DNA of 64,000 nucleotides from 3107 sp965216225 (lineage in GTDB: Bacteria > Pseudomonadota > Alphaproteobacteria > Rhodobacterales > Rhodobacteraceae), in the NCBI GenBank assembly GCA_965216225.1, contig CBDCFF010000033.1, positions 190,265 through 254,264 of the forward strand. The letters run 5' to 3'. The notes under the pieces are model-generated. The model searched no databases and was not told where the DNA came from. It worked only from the letters and a program-made list of their open reading frames with translations. The translations under genes and the position numbers were made by a program. This document shows positions 62,989-64,000 of this stretch, in pieces. The number at the start of each line of letters is the position of its first letter. Positions within the stretch are counted from its first letter, which is position 1.

Positions 62989-63336
62989 TTATCCCGCCTT
63001 CAATGGCCGCCATGTGCGCTGCGGAATACGCCAGTCAATGCCCTCCAGAAGCATCGCCAACTGGGCCGGTGTCAATGCGACTTTGCCGTCTTTTGCAGAA
63101 GGCCAGACAAACCGGCCCTTCTCCAATCGCCTGGAGAACAGACAGGCCCCCTGACCGTCCCACCAAATGATCTTGATCAGATCGCCACGCCGTCCACGGA
63201 AAACGAACATGTGGCCGCAATAAGGGTTCTGCTTCAGCGTCTGTTCCGCCTGAGCCGCCAGCGTCGCAAACCCCCGGCGCATATCCGTTACCCCGGCAGC
63301 CAGCCACACCTTCGTGTTCGACGGTACCGGGATCAT
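62989..63336 (-). CDS. tnpB: IS66 accessory protein TnpB
   Basis: The 115-residue protein (Orf2-type) has TKVWLAAGVTDMRRGF near the start and FRGRRGDLIKIIWWDGQGACLF. It is required for IS66 transposition, with unknown mechanism. The start ATG overlaps the tnpA stop by four bases. Confidence 0.92.
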   Translation of the reverse strand: MIPVPSNTKVWLAAGVTDMRRGFATLAAQAEQTLKQNPYCGHMFVFRGRRGDLIKIIWWDGQGACLFSRRLEKGRFVWPSAKDGKVALTPAQLAMLLEGIDWRIPQRTWRPLKAG

Positions 63337-63683
63337 CCGGACAAGCCACGGATCAGGCCGGCAAGGGCATCGGGACCGTAAGTCCCGCTGACACAAAGCC
63401 GGTGCCCGCAAACAAGATCAAACCCAATCCTGCCGCCTGCCACAACCGGCGGCGCGGCTTCATGCCGCACATCCGAAATTATCTCGACCGGCAGAAAGAA
63501 AACCTGCTTCTGTGTATCGCCATCAGGCGAAAACCGCCCATCCCTCAGCCACGTAAACACGAGATTGGCATTCACATCATACCGCCGCGCAACCTGACTA
63601 ACCGAAATCCCCGGAACCCGCGTTTGCGCACAGATCATCCGCTTCTCGTTATTGCTCCAGTTCCGGCGCTTCTTCCTGCCCAC
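63333..63683 (-). CDS. tnpA: IS66 accessory protein TnpA
   Basis: The 116-residue protein has an N-terminal helix-turn-helix (GISVSQVARRYDVNANLVFTW) typical of IS66 TnpA/IS3 OrfA-like proteins. It is first in the IS66 operon and intact. Confidence 0.9.
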   Translation of the reverse strand: MGRKKRRNWSNNEKRMICAQTRVPGISVSQVARRYDVNANLVFTWLRDGRFSPDGDTQKQVFFLPVEIISDVRHEAAPPVVAGGRIGFDLVCGHRLCVSGTYGPDALAGLIRGLSG

Positions 63684-63769
63684 ATCTGACCTCGATAATG
63701 TCCATTAACGATCATGGACACTATCTGACATCTGCGGCCTCAGGCAGGGCAGCCACACCAGACGCTTAC

Positions 63770-64000
63770 GACAGAGCTCAGGATCAAACTGATGGAGCGG
63801 ATGCTTGGGGCCGAACTGACCGCGCATCCGGGCTATGAAGAAGGCAAGGATGCACCTCCGGGTCAGTCCAATCGGCGCAACGGCACAGCTGGCAAGCGCC
63901 TGAAGGGCCAGATCGGCGAGGCGCCGATTTCCGTGCCCCGTGATCGGGATGGCAGTTTTGAGCCGGAACTGGTGAAGAAGGGCCAGACCCGGATCGACGG
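63770..64000 (+). pseudogene. IS256-family (mutator) transposase fragment, continues past window
   Basis: The frame TELRIKLMERMLGAELTAHP then RDRDGSFEPELVKKGQTRID is the N-terminal part of an IS256 transposase. Its beginning is cut off by the IS66 terminus at 63769. The reading frame is open at the end of the window, so the rest lies outside. Confidence 0.88.

Larger units (their letters stand above)
61553..63769 (-). mobile_element. IS66-family element, truncated by IS21 copy B
   Basis: The tnpA-proximal end GTAAGCGTCTGG (reading inward from 63769) is a typical IS66 terminus. tnpA, tnpB and tnpC follow in order on the minus strand. The tnpC-distal end is missing because IS21 starts at 61552. 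The element interrupts an IS256-type transposase gene at 63770. Confidence 0.88.

Overview
The window looks like a chromosomal segment of a high-GC alphaproteobacterium of the Rhodobacteraceae (Roseobacter/Paracoccus-like). The evidence is an irr-fabA-fabB-fabI block, a DUF1476 protein like the zeta inhibitor of the F1Fo-ATPase, a Hint-domain protein, a DctB/DctD pair, a DUF4167 protein and a BHMT-like/corrinoid/radical-SAM neighbourhood, all familiar from that family. No rRNA or tRNA gene was recognised.

Positions 1-29,841 are mostly core genome. In order: secE-nusG-rplK-rplA (minus strand); irr divergent from fabA-fabB-fabI; a three-gene HAD dehalogenase/hydrolase/dehydratase operon; rne; dctB-dctD; a 12-repeat CRISPR array without cas genes, wedged between dctB and purQ; purC-purS-purQ; DUF1476; a homocysteine-methyltransferase-like gene, a radical SAM gene and a corrinoid protein (probable pieces of a split cobalamin-dependent methionine synthase), with an IS630 element sitting in the shared CTAG stop of two of them; a Hint protein; DUF1638; sufE; a lipoprotein; DUF4167; prfA-prmC; mazG; and an iron-binding-protein-like gene. 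Convergent genes here are separated by short hairpins.

Positions 29,843-37,429 and 57,428-64,000 are nested insertion sequences: IS481, IS5 (IS427-like), two distinct IS630 types, IS21, IS66 and IS256. The block IS630 type II, then IS630 type I, then IS21 occurs on both sides of a 20-kb accessory island (37,430-57,427), so the island is bracketed by long direct repeats.

The island holds a remnant conjugation coupling protein (VirD4/TraG-like, lacking its membrane N-terminus), a complete BMP-family ABC importer, a GntR regulator, a four-gene Rieske oxygenase operon, and a separate MarR-regulated tctC-tctB-tctA-usp operon. A secreted protein with a degenerate metallopeptidase motif and a truncated HlyD gene lie at its right edge. 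The oxygenase operon is the most interesting system. Two paralogous catalytic subunits lack a Rieske domain. The Rieske cluster is instead fused to the N-terminus of an FMN/NAD/[2Fe-2S] reductase, and a glutathione-S-transferase-like gene follows. This is the NdmC/NdmD/NdmE architecture of bacterial N-demethylases acting on methylxanthines. Next to an importer of a family that often carries purine nucleosides, it suggests uptake and oxidative demethylation of an N-methylated purine or similar compound. The first catalytic subunit carries a single-base frameshift.
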